Part shown: positions 35,900-44,753 of the stretch, in pieces
Numbering within the stretch: position 1 is the first letter of the stretch
Layout: every line of letters begins with the position of its first letter
Origin: Carboxylicivirga fragile
GTDB taxonomy: Bacteria > Bacteroidota > Bacteroidia > Bacteroidales > Marinilabiliaceae
Length of the DNA: 64,000 nucleotides
Assembly: GCA_025499625.1 (NCBI GenBank)
Contig: JAFMVD010000014.1
Span: 46,138 to 110,137 of the forward strand
Direction: 5' to 3'
Notes under the pieces: model-generated
The model's database searches: none
Seen by the model: only the letters and a program-made list of their open reading frames with translations
What the model was told of the DNA's origin: nothing
Program-made: the position numbers and the translations under genes

Positions 35900-36487
35900 T
35901 CACCAATACTTTAAAACAATTATTAACCAAGCTATTACATCCAAGTATCCAGCCAAATTCTTGCGCAGAATTTTTAGCGCTTTACTTATTTGTGTTTCCA
36001 CAGTTCGCTTCGATAGATCAAGTTCATCCGCTATTTCCTGATTAGTTATTCCTTCGAACCTACTTTTTTCAAATATCCTTCTACACTGTTCTGGTAAAGT
36101 CTTTACTATGCTATGAATTTTATATTCAAGTTCGGTTTGCTGTAACTTATCTTCAACATAAGCTTCTTCATTCTTCTTATCAAGATACATGCTCGCATGG
36201 TGGTCGCGTCGTATTTGACTATGTTTTAATTGATTTAAGCACCTATTACGAACAGACTGATAGAGGTGAGCTTTTAGGGAAGTATGAATTTTTATTTCTT
36301 TTCTTTTTTCATAGAATGACACAAAAACATCCTGCACCAATTCACGAGACAAATCATCATCAATAACCACTTTACGAGCAAATACAACCAGCTGGGCATA
36401 AAACTTTAAAAAGAGTTGTTCATAGGCAGATTCATCACCTGCTTTGATTCCTTCTATGATCCAACTATCATCTTGTACTTTCTGCAT
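35900..36487 (-). CDS. ECF sigma-70 factor (FecI-like, Bacteroidota type)
   Basis: This 195-residue sigma factor directs RNA polymerase to the receptor module or its regulon. Region 2 (YEQLFLKFYAQLVVFARKVV, ELVQDVFVSFYEKR) and region 4 (LPEQCRRIFEKSRFEGITNQ, then the ELDLSKRTVETQISKALKIL helix-turn-helix) are clear. A short hydrophobic tail (VIAWLIIVLKYW) follows region 4. It heads the leftward sigma-ORF-FecR-TonB receptor-DUF4249 module. Activity is presumably controlled by the FecR protein rather than by a cytoplasmic anti-sigma. Confidence 0.92.
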   Translation of the reverse strand: MQKVQDDSWIIEGIKAGDESAYEQLFLKFYAQLVVFARKVVIDDDLSRELVQDVFVSFYEKRKEIKIHTSLKAHLYQSVRNRCLNQLKHSQIRRDHHASMYLDKKNEEAYVEDKLQQTELEYKIHSIVKTLPEQCRRIFEKSRFEGITNQEIADELDLSKRTVETQISKALKILRKNLAGYLDVIAWLIIVLKYW

Positions 36488-36652
36488 TAAGGATGCTTAA
36501 TAAGGTTGATTGCTCAGTAAAAATATAAATTACTATTAACTTTACATTAAATTCGCTTGGCTTTTGTAAATTTTAACTTTAATCGTCATTCTAATTGAGT
36601 GCGGCTTATTAATAATTGACATTTTAATTATATTTGTTTTCAGAATAAATAA

Positions 36653-36727
36653 CGGGATGTGGCGCAGCTCGGTTAGCGCACTGGTCTGGGGGACCAGGGG
36701 TCGCAGGTTCAAATCCTGTCATCCCGA
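36653..36727 (+). tRNA. tRNA-Pro (GGG anticodon)
   Basis: A complete cloverleaf is present. The acceptor stem is CGGGATG/CATCCCG with discriminator A at 36727. The D stem is GCGC/GCGC, and the anticodon stem is CTGGT/ACCAG with loop CTGGGGG, giving anticodon GGG at 36688-36690. The T stem is GCAGG/CCTGT with loop TTCAAAT. The CCA end is not encoded. A TATATTTG -7 element lies at 36629-36636. Confidence 0.95.
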
Positions 36728-37077
36728 CGAATAGTTTAAAGAATACCTATTTTTCATAACTATCAGCACTTTTCTTCTATTCAAAAAGTATTCTTAATGA
36801 TAAGAACAACAAGACCTTGTTTTTTCTCCAAAAGATGTACATCGTATCACTGGAATAGTAAAAACAAGAATGGTTTATTAATTACTTCATCTACTATTGC
36901 TTGAGCAGGTTGAAAGCACATCACTCTGTTATAAATAAATTTATCAAAACTTTGCAATAAATCATATCGATAAACCGACAAGCAAACGCTAATAAATAAT
37001 TACATTAGCAATTCCTTAAAAATAGAAGCACTATTTTAGACTATTTAAGCTCAATTATTACAACCTAAACTAAACAC
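36728..37077. other. Intergenic stretch with no recognised gene
   Basis: This AT-rich 350 bp between tRNA-Pro and a lipoprotein gene shows only a short dyad (gctaat/attagc, 36989-37009). No integrase or repeat of the tRNA 3' end was seen, so it does not look like an integration site. Confidence 0.5.
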
Positions 37078-37605
37078 ATGAGAATCTTCAATCTTATAAT
37101 GCTAACCATCATCCTAATTGCTTGTTCAAAAGACGACACCACTGAGCATAACCTAAACCTAAATAGCCAAGAACTTGTAACTGGAATTAGAATCCTTGAT
37201 GAAACAGGTCAAACAATGATTCATTATGGAAATCCATGTGATAAAACCAGAATACCAGAACTAGACATCTCTACAGCATTTTACCCGAATCCAACTTCGG
37301 ATTATTTGCTCATACATAGCTCTGCAAACATAACAGGAGTTTGGCTGATAAAGGGGCAAATATCTAAACAATTCACGAATACTGATTTTACCAACTACTA
37401 TTCGAATAACTCAATTGACACGACCGGAATGAGCGAGCTAAACATTTTAGCTAATAGTGCTTTCAATGAAATAATTGACGTATCTATGTTTAGTGGCTAC
37501 CACAAAATTATTATGGAAATAAATGATACCGAATTGGTTTGGTCTACATTATACTTTAGTCGTGATGCTAATGTCTTTGATATGATTGAAGCAGAATGGA
37601 AATAA
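37078..37605 (+). CDS. Hypothetical lipoprotein
   Basis: This 175-residue lipoprotein is of unknown function. The N-terminus MRIFNLIMLTIILIAC ends in a lipobox (LIAC, Cys16) followed by Ser-Lys-Asp-Asp, a type of acidic and basic motif seen in surface-exposed Bacteroidota lipoproteins. The segment ISTAFYPNPTSDYLLIHSSA resembles the start of a T9SS-sorting-like beta-sandwich (FYPNPT-D-L), but placed in mid-protein rather than at the C-terminus. It is followed by a mostly beta region. It is flanked by gaps on both sides and appears to be monocistronic. Confidence 0.65.
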   Translation: MRIFNLIMLTIILIACSKDDTTEHNLNLNSQELVTGIRILDETGQTMIHYGNPCDKTRIPELDISTAFYPNPTSDYLLIHSSANITGVWLIKGQISKQFTNTDFTNYYSNNSIDTTGMSELNILANSAFNEIIDVSMFSGYHKIIMEINDTELVWSTLYFSRDANVFDMIEAEWK

Positions 37606-37861
37606 TACCTCCTTCTGTTCTAGTATCGAATATCAGCGCACCTATTTGCTGTTAAGTTCAAACCTTTATACCTAAATAACAGGCAAATATGAAAAATTAA
37701 AATAGTATGATAGTTATACAAAACACACAGTGTAGCCTTCGCCGGAAATTGGACAATTTATAATTTAGACAAATTGTTAATATTAATCCTCTACTCAGCT
37801 TTACAACTAGTTATTCAGTACCTTTTCTAACTTTGTAAACTAACAATAAATTTAAGATTGA

Positions 37862-38548
37862 ATGTTAGAAATCATCTATCAGGACGAATATTTTGTAGCT
37901 ATTAACAAACCCCATGGTTTGTTGGTGCATCGCAGCCCAATAGCAGCCGACGCAGAAGAATTTGCACTACAATTACTTCGCGACCAATTGCAACGTAAGG
38001 TATTCCCCATTCATCGACTGGACAGAAAAACATCAGGTATATTGCTGTTTGCACTAAGTAGTGAAGTTGCAGCCAAACTACAAGCCTGCCTGGAAGACGA
38101 GCTTACCCAGAAAATATACCTAGCCATCGTTCGAGGTCACTTCCCTGAAACTATTGATGTGGATTACCCACTTACCAATGATAGTGGCAAAACCCAGGAA
38201 GCATTTACTTCTTTTAGAAATCTCAAGCATACCGAGTTAGAAATACCCTTTGGGAAGTTCAACACCTCGCGATACTCTCTGATAGAAGCAAAGCCTAAAA
38301 CAGGCCGGATGCACCAAATACGCAAACACCTCAACCATCTGCGCCATCCCATTATTGGTGATCGCCCGCATGGTTGCAACAAGCAAAATAAGCTTTTTAA
38401 AGAACGTTGGAACATGATGACCATGTTGCTTCATGCCAAGCAATTAAAAATTACGCACCCCATTAGTGGCGAAGACTTAGTGTTGAAAGCACCATTATTT
38501 TCAACTTTTGAAGAAATGATTGAAACACTGAAATTAAAAGTCACGTAG
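37862..38548 (+). CDS. truC: tRNA pseudouridine synthase, TruC/RluA family
   Basis: This 228-residue pseudouridine synthase opens LEIIYQDEYFVAINKPHGLLVH, contains the catalytic HRLDRKTSGILLF motif (Asp near residue 58) and ends with LHAKQLKITHPISGE. The absence of an N-terminal S4 domain and the short length favour TruC (tRNA U65) over RluA, RluC or RluD. It has a 40-bp gap to the following WD40 gene and may be co-transcribed with it. Confidence 0.88.
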   Translation: MLEIIYQDEYFVAINKPHGLLVHRSPIAADAEEFALQLLRDQLQRKVFPIHRLDRKTSGILLFALSSEVAAKLQACLEDELTQKIYLAIVRGHFPETIDVDYPLTNDSGKTQEAFTSFRNLKHTELEIPFGKFNTSRYSLIEAKPKTGRMHQIRKHLNHLRHPIIGDRPHGCNKQNKLFKERWNMMTMLLHAKQLKITHPISGEDLVLKAPLFSTFEEMIETLKLKVT

Positions 38549-38589
38549 TAATAGCGTTAACTGAAAAGCTCACACAAGAAAACAATCCA

Positions 38590-39744
38590 ATGCAAAAGCA
38601 ACTACTCACTACACTGGTCGTTTTATTATTTAATGCCATCGTACCTTTCGCTCAAGAAGATGAATACCTAAAGGAGGTGATTTACGAATGTGATTTCGAA
38701 ACAAATTGTATTGCAGTAAGTGAGGATAATAAAACCATGCTTATAGGCGGCGATAACAAAACCGTTACTCTATTGGATTTAACAACTAAAAAAGTGCTAT
38801 TTGAAACCCTTGCCCATTATCAACCTGTTATTGAAGTGCATTTCTCGAAAAAGCACAATGGCTTTTACACGGTGGGCGACAAAAGCTTTAAGTTATGGAT
38901 TGACAATGCTGATAAGCCAGAGAAAATATATAAGGGCAGTCATACTTCAATTACCGACTGGGACATGTCAGCCAACGAAGATTTTTTTGTAGGCGGATCG
39001 TACGAAAAGCGATTTCGATGTTGGAACGAAACAGAACTCGCTACTCCAGAAACAGTAACTACCACACACGAAAAAAGTGTTATATCCATAGCCTTAAGTA
39101 ACAACAAAGAATTAATTGCAAGTGGCTCTTTAGACAACACAATCAAAATATGGTCGGCTGATTCACTGCAGCATATGCAGTCGATCGACGCTCACTCAAA
39201 ACCAGTTTGCTGCCTCTACTTTGTTGATGACACATACCTGGTTTCCGCTTCTCATGATGGACTAGCATATCTTTGGAATATAAAAACAGGCGAACGTAAA
39301 GTCATATACGACGGACACACCAAAGCCATTAGCGACATTGACATTAGTCCAAATGGCAAATACTTACTTACCGCAGCCCACGACAATACTATAAATTTAT
39401 ATGCCATTGCTACTGGTGATCATATTCATCGCTACAAATACCACGAAGCAGCTGTACTAGATGTGAAATGGAGTGCCAAGGGAGACGAGTTTTACGCCTG
39501 CGACAAAAATGGAAAAATAGCCCTATGGTCATTATCTCCAAAGGTTTTTGTTGATTATTACTTTGGCTCTGAAATGGCCAAGGAAGTATATGGCAATACA
39601 CTTTTTAAACCAAGAAAACAAGGTGAGTCAAAAACGGAATACAAAGCCAGACAAGCAAAGGCAGAAGCTTTTCAGGAAAAGCAAGTAGATGCTTATCATA
39701 AGAAATATTTAGACCTCTTGAAAACGCAAACCATAGAAGATTAG
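38590..39744 (+). CDS. Exported WD40-repeat protein
   Basis: This 384-residue protein has a signal peptide (MQKQLLTTLVVLLFNAIVPFAQ). It then has about six to seven WD40 blades ending in KIWSADS, YLWNIKTGE, NLYAIATGD and ALWSLSP. These form a beta-propeller likely to act as a protein-binding scaffold in the periplasm. The C-terminal 55 residues are a basic helix (KPRKQGESKTEYKARQAKAE). No enzymatic motif was found. A terminator lies 26 bp after the stop. Confidence 0.8.
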   Translation: MQKQLLTTLVVLLFNAIVPFAQEDEYLKEVIYECDFETNCIAVSEDNKTMLIGGDNKTVTLLDLTTKKVLFETLAHYQPVIEVHFSKKHNGFYTVGDKSFKLWIDNADKPEKIYKGSHTSITDWDMSANEDFFVGGSYEKRFRCWNETELATPETVTTTHEKSVISIALSNNKELIASGSLDNTIKIWSADSLQHMQSIDAHSKPVCCLYFVDDTYLVSASHDGLAYLWNIKTGERKVIYDGHTKAISDIDISPNGKYLLTAAHDNTINLYAIATGDHIHRYKYHEAAVLDVKWSAKGDEFYACDKNGKIALWSLSPKVFVDYYFGSEMAKEVYGNTLFKPRKQGESKTEYKARQAKAEAFQEKQVDAYHKKYLDLLKTQTIED

Positions 39745-39770
39745 ATTCTCATTTTCGGAACGGCATTTAG

Positions 39771-39812
39771 GGAGCGGCTCTCTTTAATAAATCCTAAACA
39801 AAGAGCCGCTCC
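39771..39812 (+). terminator. Terminator after the WD40 gene
   Basis: An 11-bp GC-rich stem (ggagcggctct/agagccgctcc) with a 20-nt loop is followed by TTTT. Confidence 0.75.
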
Positions 39813-40121
39813 TTTTAAACTTTTCTTCTCAGAACCGTTCTTGTCTCTAGGAATACGATAATTTTGCCCCTGGTCTTAATTAAAGCGAGCTTTCTTCATT
39901 ATGGCAGTTCCAATAGTTTTTATTATTTTGCCCTAAGTCCAGACAACTTACGATATCACATTGACCAATATATTAATCGGTCATATAAGCTCCACATCTG
40001 TTTGTTTATAAACGATTAGGAATGTTACTATTTACAAGTCGAACAAACTAGCTGTTTTAATTGCTATATTATTACAAGAAAAATAACCTAGTCTGATTTT
40101 GACTGTAGATAACACAACAAA
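39813..40121 (+). promoter_or_regulatory. Upstream region of the pterin/phenylalanine hydroxylase operon
   Basis: This 309-bp gene-free stretch holds a TAATTTTG -7 element at 39859-39866. It also holds a dyad, tgacc...ggtca, with an A/T core at 39962-39983 that could be an operator. The link to the operon is positional only. Confidence 0.35.
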
Positions 40122-40544
40122 ATGATGTACATCAGCCGAAGAGAGCGGTTTAGCGCAGCACACAAACTCTGGAACTATGAATTCTCAGATGAGAAAAACA
40201 TAGAAATATACGACAAGTGTGCAAATGCTAATTTTCATGGACATAATTACGAATTGATAGTTACACTAAGGGGTGAAATAGATAAGTCGACAGGTTACGT
40301 GTTTGATCTCAAAAAATTGAGTGAAATTTTAAACCAGCGGGTAATCAATAAACTAGATCACAAGAACCTTAACCTGGATGTTGATTTTCTAAAAGACCTT
40401 ATTCCTACTGCGGAAAATATAGCTTTCGCCATCTGGAACGAAATAGAAGCTGAGCTAAAAACAGCAAACTGCCAATTACATAAGATAAAGCTGATTGAAA
40501 CAGAGAATAACTTTGTCGAATACTACGGTCAAATGCAATCCTAA
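40122..40544 (+). CDS. 6-pyruvoyl-tetrahydropterin synthase (PTPS-II type)
   Basis: This 140-residue T-fold enzyme converts 7,8-dihydroneopterin triphosphate to 6-pyruvoyl-tetrahydropterin. Zinc ligands are H14 (FSAAHKLW), H39 and H41 (HGHNY). The catalytic cysteine is C33, giving a C-x5-HGH spacing. That spacing is described for biopterin-type PTPS, whereas QueD for queuosine has C-x3-HGH. The following genes encode phenylalanine hydroxylase and a sepiapterin-reductase-like SDR, spaced 11 and 24 bp, which fits tetrahydrobiopterin supply. GTP cyclohydrolase I would have to be elsewhere. An ATG at 40125 is an alternative start. Confidence 0.85.
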   Translation: MMYISRRERFSAAHKLWNYEFSDEKNIEIYDKCANANFHGHNYELIVTLRGEIDKSTGYVFDLKKLSEILNQRVINKLDHKNLNLDVDFLKDLIPTAENIAFAIWNEIEAELKTANCQLHKIKLIETENNFVEYYGQMQS

Positions 40545-40555
40545 TCCAACAAAAC

Positions 40556-42274
40556 ATGCCAAACGAAAACATCCAACGACTTCCCGCTTACCTGAAACAA
40601 TTTATAGTCGATCAGCATTACGAGAAATATACGGCTGTTGATCATGCGGTATGGCGCTACATCATGCGCCTAAACTATCAATTCCTGAAAGACACGGCGC
40701 ACGAATCTTATTTAAAAGGATTAGTCGCAACTGGCATTAGCATCGAACGCATCCCCAAAGTAGAAGAAATGAACACCATTCTTTCAAAAATTGGTTGGGG
40801 AGCCGTCTGTGTTGATGGTTTTATTCCCCCTGCCGCATTTATGGAATTTCAGGCCTACAAAGTATTGGTGATTGCTGCCGACATGCGCCATATCGATCAT
40901 ATTGAATACACTCCGGCGCCCGACATAGTGCACGAAGCAGCTGGTCACGCACCAATTATTGTTGATCCTGCCTATGCTGAATACCTGCGTTTATTTGGCG
41001 AAATAGGAAGTAAGGCACTTTCGTCAAAGCGCGATTACGACTTGTACGAAGCGGTTCGCAAACTCTCAATCCTGAAAGAGAACCCAAATGCTACGGACGA
41101 AGATATTAAAGTGGCGGAACAAAAACTTGAACACATCTCAAACAATATGGGTAAAACTTCGGAGATGGCACGCTTACGTAATTTGCATTGGTGGACCGTG
41201 GAATATGGCTTAATTGATACACTTGATCAACCACAAATATATGGAGCTGGTCTGTTATCCTCCATTGGCGAAAGTGCGACATGCCTTACTTCAGCCGTTG
41301 AAAAAATCAATTACTCCATAGACACAGCTAATTACGACTTTGACATCACCAAGCAGCAACCTCATTTATTTGTGACCTCAGGCTTTTCGCACCTCATTCA
41401 AGTGCTGAACGAATTTGCCGATACCATGGCTTTTCGTAAGGGTGGATGTTCAAGTGTTCAAGCAGCCATTGATTCAAAGGCCTTATCCACTTGCCAGCTC
41501 GATAGCGGACTTCAAATTAGTGGTGTTTTTTCAAAAATGATTCAATCGGAAGACAAACAACTAATTTATATAAGTACCACTGGCCCCACTTTATTAGCCG
41601 AAAATAACAAGGTATTAATTGGCCATGGAAAAAGCGCACATCAAGATGGCTTTGGCACACCAATAGGTGCATTGGCCAGTTCAACACTAAATCTACATAC
41701 AGCTAAGCTTGATGAATTAAAAGCCAATCAGATTGAAGTTGGGAAAGCCTGCACCTTAAACTTCGAAAGTGGTGTAAAGGTAGAGGGCAAACTGCAATAC
41801 ATCAGACAAAATAGCTTTGGTAAGAATTTATTAATGAGCTTTACTGACTGCACGGTTCGATATGCTGAGCAGGTATTATTTTTACCCGAATGGGGTATTT
41901 TTGATATGGCTATTGGCAATGAGGTTGTTTCTGTATTTTCGGGCGCAGCCGACAAGTCTGAGTTTGAAGAAATAATTCCAGTTTCGCAAACCAATACTGT
42001 AAGTCACAATTATAGTGATCAAAAATACATCAGGATGTTTCAAGAGCTTCGCGATTTTAGAGGTAACAACTCAGAGCACAAACTTGAGGAGTTAGTACAA
42101 AAGGTTAATTCAAAATATCCTGACGAATGGTTATTGTTATTGGAGTTGTATGAACTAGCCGTAGAAACGAACAATAATATCTCCGATCAGATTCATTCGG
42201 ACTTATTAAAACTAAGCACAAACAAAAAGGAACTGAACAATCTAATCAAAAATGGCTTATCCTTGTTTAGATAA
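40556..42274 (+). CDS. Aromatic amino acid (phenylalanine) hydroxylase, long form
   Basis: This non-haem iron, pterin-dependent monooxygenase probably turns phenylalanine into tyrosine using O2. The iron ligands are H126 and H131 (PDIVHEAAGHAPIIVD) and E216 (WWTVEYGLI), followed by IYGAGLLSSIGES. Between H131 and the glutamate there is an insert of about 45 residues (151-200) relative to canonical enzymes. At 572 residues it is nearly twice the usual bacterial length of about 270-300. Residues from about 300 onward form an extension of unknown function with no ACT-domain motif that I recognise. It is the second gene of the PTPS-hydroxylase-SDR operon. Confidence 0.9.
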   Translation: MPNENIQRLPAYLKQFIVDQHYEKYTAVDHAVWRYIMRLNYQFLKDTAHESYLKGLVATGISIERIPKVEEMNTILSKIGWGAVCVDGFIPPAAFMEFQAYKVLVIAADMRHIDHIEYTPAPDIVHEAAGHAPIIVDPAYAEYLRLFGEIGSKALSSKRDYDLYEAVRKLSILKENPNATDEDIKVAEQKLEHISNNMGKTSEMARLRNLHWWTVEYGLIDTLDQPQIYGAGLLSSIGESATCLTSAVEKINYSIDTANYDFDITKQQPHLFVTSGFSHLIQVLNEFADTMAFRKGGCSSVQAAIDSKALSTCQLDSGLQISGVFSKMIQSEDKQLIYISTTGPTLLAENNKVLIGHGKSAHQDGFGTPIGALASSTLNLHTAKLDELKANQIEVGKACTLNFESGVKVEGKLQYIRQNSFGKNLLMSFTDCTVRYAEQVLFLPEWGIFDMAIGNEVVSVFSGAADKSEFEEIIPVSQTNTVSHNYSDQKYIRMFQELRDFRGNNSEHKLEELVQKVNSKYPDEWLLLLELYELAVETNNNISDQIHSDLLKLSTNKKELNNLIKNGLSLFR

Positions 42275-42298
42275 AAGAAATGATATAAATATCTTCTT

Positions 42299-43003
42299 AT
42301 GAATATTGTAATAACAGGCGCTAGCCAGGGAATAGGATATGCTACAACATTAGCCCTTGCTGAAAGTGGAAAGCATCATATAATTGCCATAGCACGATCA
42401 AAAGATGGTTTGGCTAAACTTAAAGATCAATTACCAGATGATGGCCCATCAGAACTATCAACTATCTCATTTGATTTGGCGCAGAAAGACTACTCACGCC
42501 TAATAACAGACATTAACTCAACTTTTAATAGTGCAGTTGATGTACTTATTAATAATGCAGCTTACCTCATTAACAAACCATTTCTTGAATTAAGCGATGA
42601 AGATTGGCAGGCCATGTTTGAAGTCAATGTTTTTGCTGTTGCCCGATTATCAAGAGAACTCTTTCCATATTTTAACAAAAAAAGCAGCGCACACATTGTA
42701 AATATTGGATCAATGGGTGGTGTACAGGGCACCGAAAAGTTCCCGGGTTTATCAGCCTACAGCACCAGCAAAGGAGCCGTAAATACCTTGACAGAAGTGA
42801 TGTCCAAGGAATTTGAAAATGATAACATTAAAGTGAATTGCATTAATCCCGGCGCTGTACAAACCGAAATGCTGACCCAAGCTTTTCCAGGTTATCAAGC
42901 CGATGTACAACCTCAAGACATAGCCCAATACATAGCCACATTTGCAACAAGTGGCCACATGGTAATGAATGGTCGCTTGCACGAAGTGAGTTCAAAGGGA
43001 TGA
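42299..43003 (+). CDS. Sepiapterin-reductase-like SDR
   Basis: This 234-residue short-chain dehydrogenase carries VITGASQGIGYAT, NNAAYLI and a Ser/Tyr/Lys set (NIGSMGG, YSTSKGAV). It follows the phenylalanine hydroxylase by 24 bp. In a tetrahydrobiopterin pathway a reductase of this class completes reduction of 6-pyruvoyl-tetrahydropterin, so sepiapterin reductase is the natural reading. The sequence alone only supports an SDR. Dihydropteridine reductase activity for cofactor recycling is the alternative. Confidence 0.75.
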   Translation: MNIVITGASQGIGYATTLALAESGKHHIIAIARSKDGLAKLKDQLPDDGPSELSTISFDLAQKDYSRLITDINSTFNSAVDVLINNAAYLINKPFLELSDEDWQAMFEVNVFAVARLSRELFPYFNKKSSAHIVNIGSMGGVQGTEKFPGLSAYSTSKGAVNTLTEVMSKEFENDNIKVNCINPGAVQTEMLTQAFPGYQADVQPQDIAQYIATFATSGHMVMNGRLHEVSSKG

Positions 43004-43119
43004 TACCATTAATTAAAAGTTTGGTAGATTATAGGCAGATGGCAGTAGTTTGATTCGTGATTGGATGAAGGCGCCTACCTAAACACATCTCCCTTTCTCA
43101 TGCGGCTTTGCTGATTAAT

Positions 43120-43410
43120 TCACTTACAACTTGAGCAGTCTTTACGAACTTTCCCTTTGGCGCTTCGCCCAAACCCGATCCCGATTATAGTTTTGTAAGT
43201 TTCGAATTCTTCAAAACAACAAAAACTTATTTCGGGACAAAAAAAGTCAAGGCTGCACCTGCTTCACTCACTAAACTACGGCTGTTTGACTGAAATCGTT
43301 TAAACTCGCTTCGCTCAAACAAAAACGATTTTAACCGTCAAACTAACCTTGTTTATTGGCTCATCAGCTGAGGCCCTTAAGCCACATCGCATTTAAGCAT
43401 TAGCTAGTAT
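43120..43410. repeat. Degenerate intergenic repeat with a 60-bp imperfect hairpin
   Basis: This gene-free region contains an inverted repeat at 43283-43342. One arm is gtttgactgaaatcgttt and the other is aaaacgattttaaccgtcaaac. The loop holds ctcgcttcgctcaaac. Adjacent segments (ggcgcttcgcccaaacccgatcccgat; a tract of As followed by gtcaaggctgcacctgcttcactcac) look like parts of a dispersed Bacteroidota repeat. It marks the junction between the pterin operon and the 43.4-45 kb region. Confidence 0.5.
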
Positions 43411-43430
43411 TTATTTAGAACAAATGTGAT

Positions 43431-43739
43431 TTACAACATTAAACCTTCAGAATTAACTCTTTGGTAGAGGGGAGTTTCGGCATGCTGCTTATGCCACTCC
43501 TCTTTTGAGTATAGATGTAATTTCAAATCAACTTTTGCCAACAAACCAACTTTAACACAGGCATCACGGTACTGTTGTTCTAATCCGTAATCTACCGCAT
43601 TACTGGTAAATATGTATATATCAAACTCGTCCTCCTGACCTGGCGCAGATCCTTCAAGCAGTACCAACTCCGCGTAATGATCCAAAGCTTGTATATGTGC
43701 TTTTATAAAATCAACCAACTCTCCTATCTTTTCATTCAT
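43431..43739 (-). CDS. Small nucleotidyltransferase-like protein
   Basis: This 102-residue protein has a motif resembling the minimal nucleotidyltransferase fold (LLEGSAPGQEDEFDIYIF: GS...DxDx). It then has an alpha/beta segment ending VDLKLHLYSKEEW. Minimal nucleotidyltransferases often pair with a HEPN partner, and none is seen here. The protein may be a Pol-beta-like fragment or a stand-alone protein. Its surroundings (repeat-rich gap, SDR gene on the same strand after 146 bp) give no functional clue. Confidence 0.6.
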   Translation of the reverse strand: MNEKIGELVDFIKAHIQALDHYAELVLLEGSAPGQEDEFDIYIFTSNAVDYGLEQQYRDACVKVGLLAKVDLKLHLYSKEEWHKQHAETPLYQRVNSEGLML

Positions 43740-43885
43740 GTGCTATAGTTTGATTTTTATCGGTCACCCAATTGCTATCGGGATGGAACTCGCCAATTGC
43801 CATACTACTTTTGTGAAATTATTCACGTGGCTCGTTTCATGGGGTAAAAGTACAAACAAAGATTAACAATGGTTTGTTATCGGTA

Positions 43886-44656
43886 TTACCTTCCCATCCA
43901 GCCGCCATCAACAATAACAATGCTTCCATTTAGATAGGCAGATGCATCTGAACAAAGAAAAACAACTGGTCCCGCAAAATCCTGTGGTTTACCCCAGCGT
44001 CCTGCCGGAATGCGGGATAAAATTTGCTCATTACGAAGTGAGTCCATACGTATAGGCTTAGTATTGTCAGTTTCTATATATCCAGGAGCAATAGCGTTTA
44101 CATTCACACCGCTAGATGCCCACTCATTTGCAAATGCCTTAGTCAATTGACCAATGGCACCTTTGCTAGCAGCGTACCCGGGAACAGTAATACCACCTTG
44201 AAACGTCAATAAAGAAGCCGTAAAAATAATCTTTCCTGTACCGCGCTCAAGCATCTCCTTTCCAATTTCTCGTGTCAGAATAAATGGCGCATCTTGATTG
44301 ACCTTAACAAGCTCATCCCACATTTCATCGGTATGATCAACTGCTGGAGCTCTCTGAATTGCACCTGCATTATTAACAAGGATATCAATAACAGGGTGCT
44401 TACATTTAACAGCTTTGATAAATTCATAAATAGCATCACGATCGCTAAAATCACAGGCGTAAGCACTAAACTTTCTTCCCACAGCTTCAACTGCTTTCGA
44501 AACTTGACTCCCACTTTTTTCCAATGAGGCACTCACCCCAATAATATCGGCGCCAGCTTCAGCCAAAGCAATTGACATAGCCATGCCAATACCTCTTTTG
44601 CAACCTGTTACTAAGGCAACTTTTCCTTTTAAGCTAAATAAATCTAATACGCTCAT
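43886..44656 (-). CDS. KduD-like SDR (2-deoxy-D-gluconate 3-dehydrogenase/5-keto-uronate reductase family)
   Basis: This 256-residue classical SDR begins LDLFSLKGKVALVTGCKRGIG. It has NNAGAIQRAPA, the catalytic triad region TASLLTFQG...YAASKGAI and ends IVIVDGGWMGR, a pattern strongly like KduD of pectin and uronate catabolism. No uronate pathway neighbours are present, so the substrate is uncertain and it may act on another sugar acid. It is monocistronic, and the truncated ptb copy lies upstream of its start. Confidence 0.8.
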   Translation of the reverse strand: MSVLDLFSLKGKVALVTGCKRGIGMAMSIALAEAGADIIGVSASLEKSGSQVSKAVEAVGRKFSAYACDFSDRDAIYEFIKAVKCKHPVIDILVNNAGAIQRAPAVDHTDEMWDELVKVNQDAPFILTREIGKEMLERGTGKIIFTASLLTFQGGITVPGYAASKGAIGQLTKAFANEWASSGVNVNAIAPGYIETDNTKPIRMDSLRNEQILSRIPAGRWGKPQDFAGPVVFLCSDASAYLNGSIVIVDGGWMGR

Positions 44657-44753
44657 TATAGGTGATAATAATTATTGCTAAAAATTTGACTTCAAAAACG
44701 AATAAATAAAAATAGTAACAATATATTGCATTACTGTATAAATGCTTAAGAAC

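Noticed and set aside
36653..37077. Possible integration site at the tRNA-Pro gene
   Set aside because: No integrase, no repeated tRNA 3' end, and ordinary neighbouring genes.
39921..39930. Second -7 promoter box (tattattttg) upstream of the PTPS gene
   Set aside because: It does not fit the TAnnTTTG pattern; only TAATTTTG at 39859 does.
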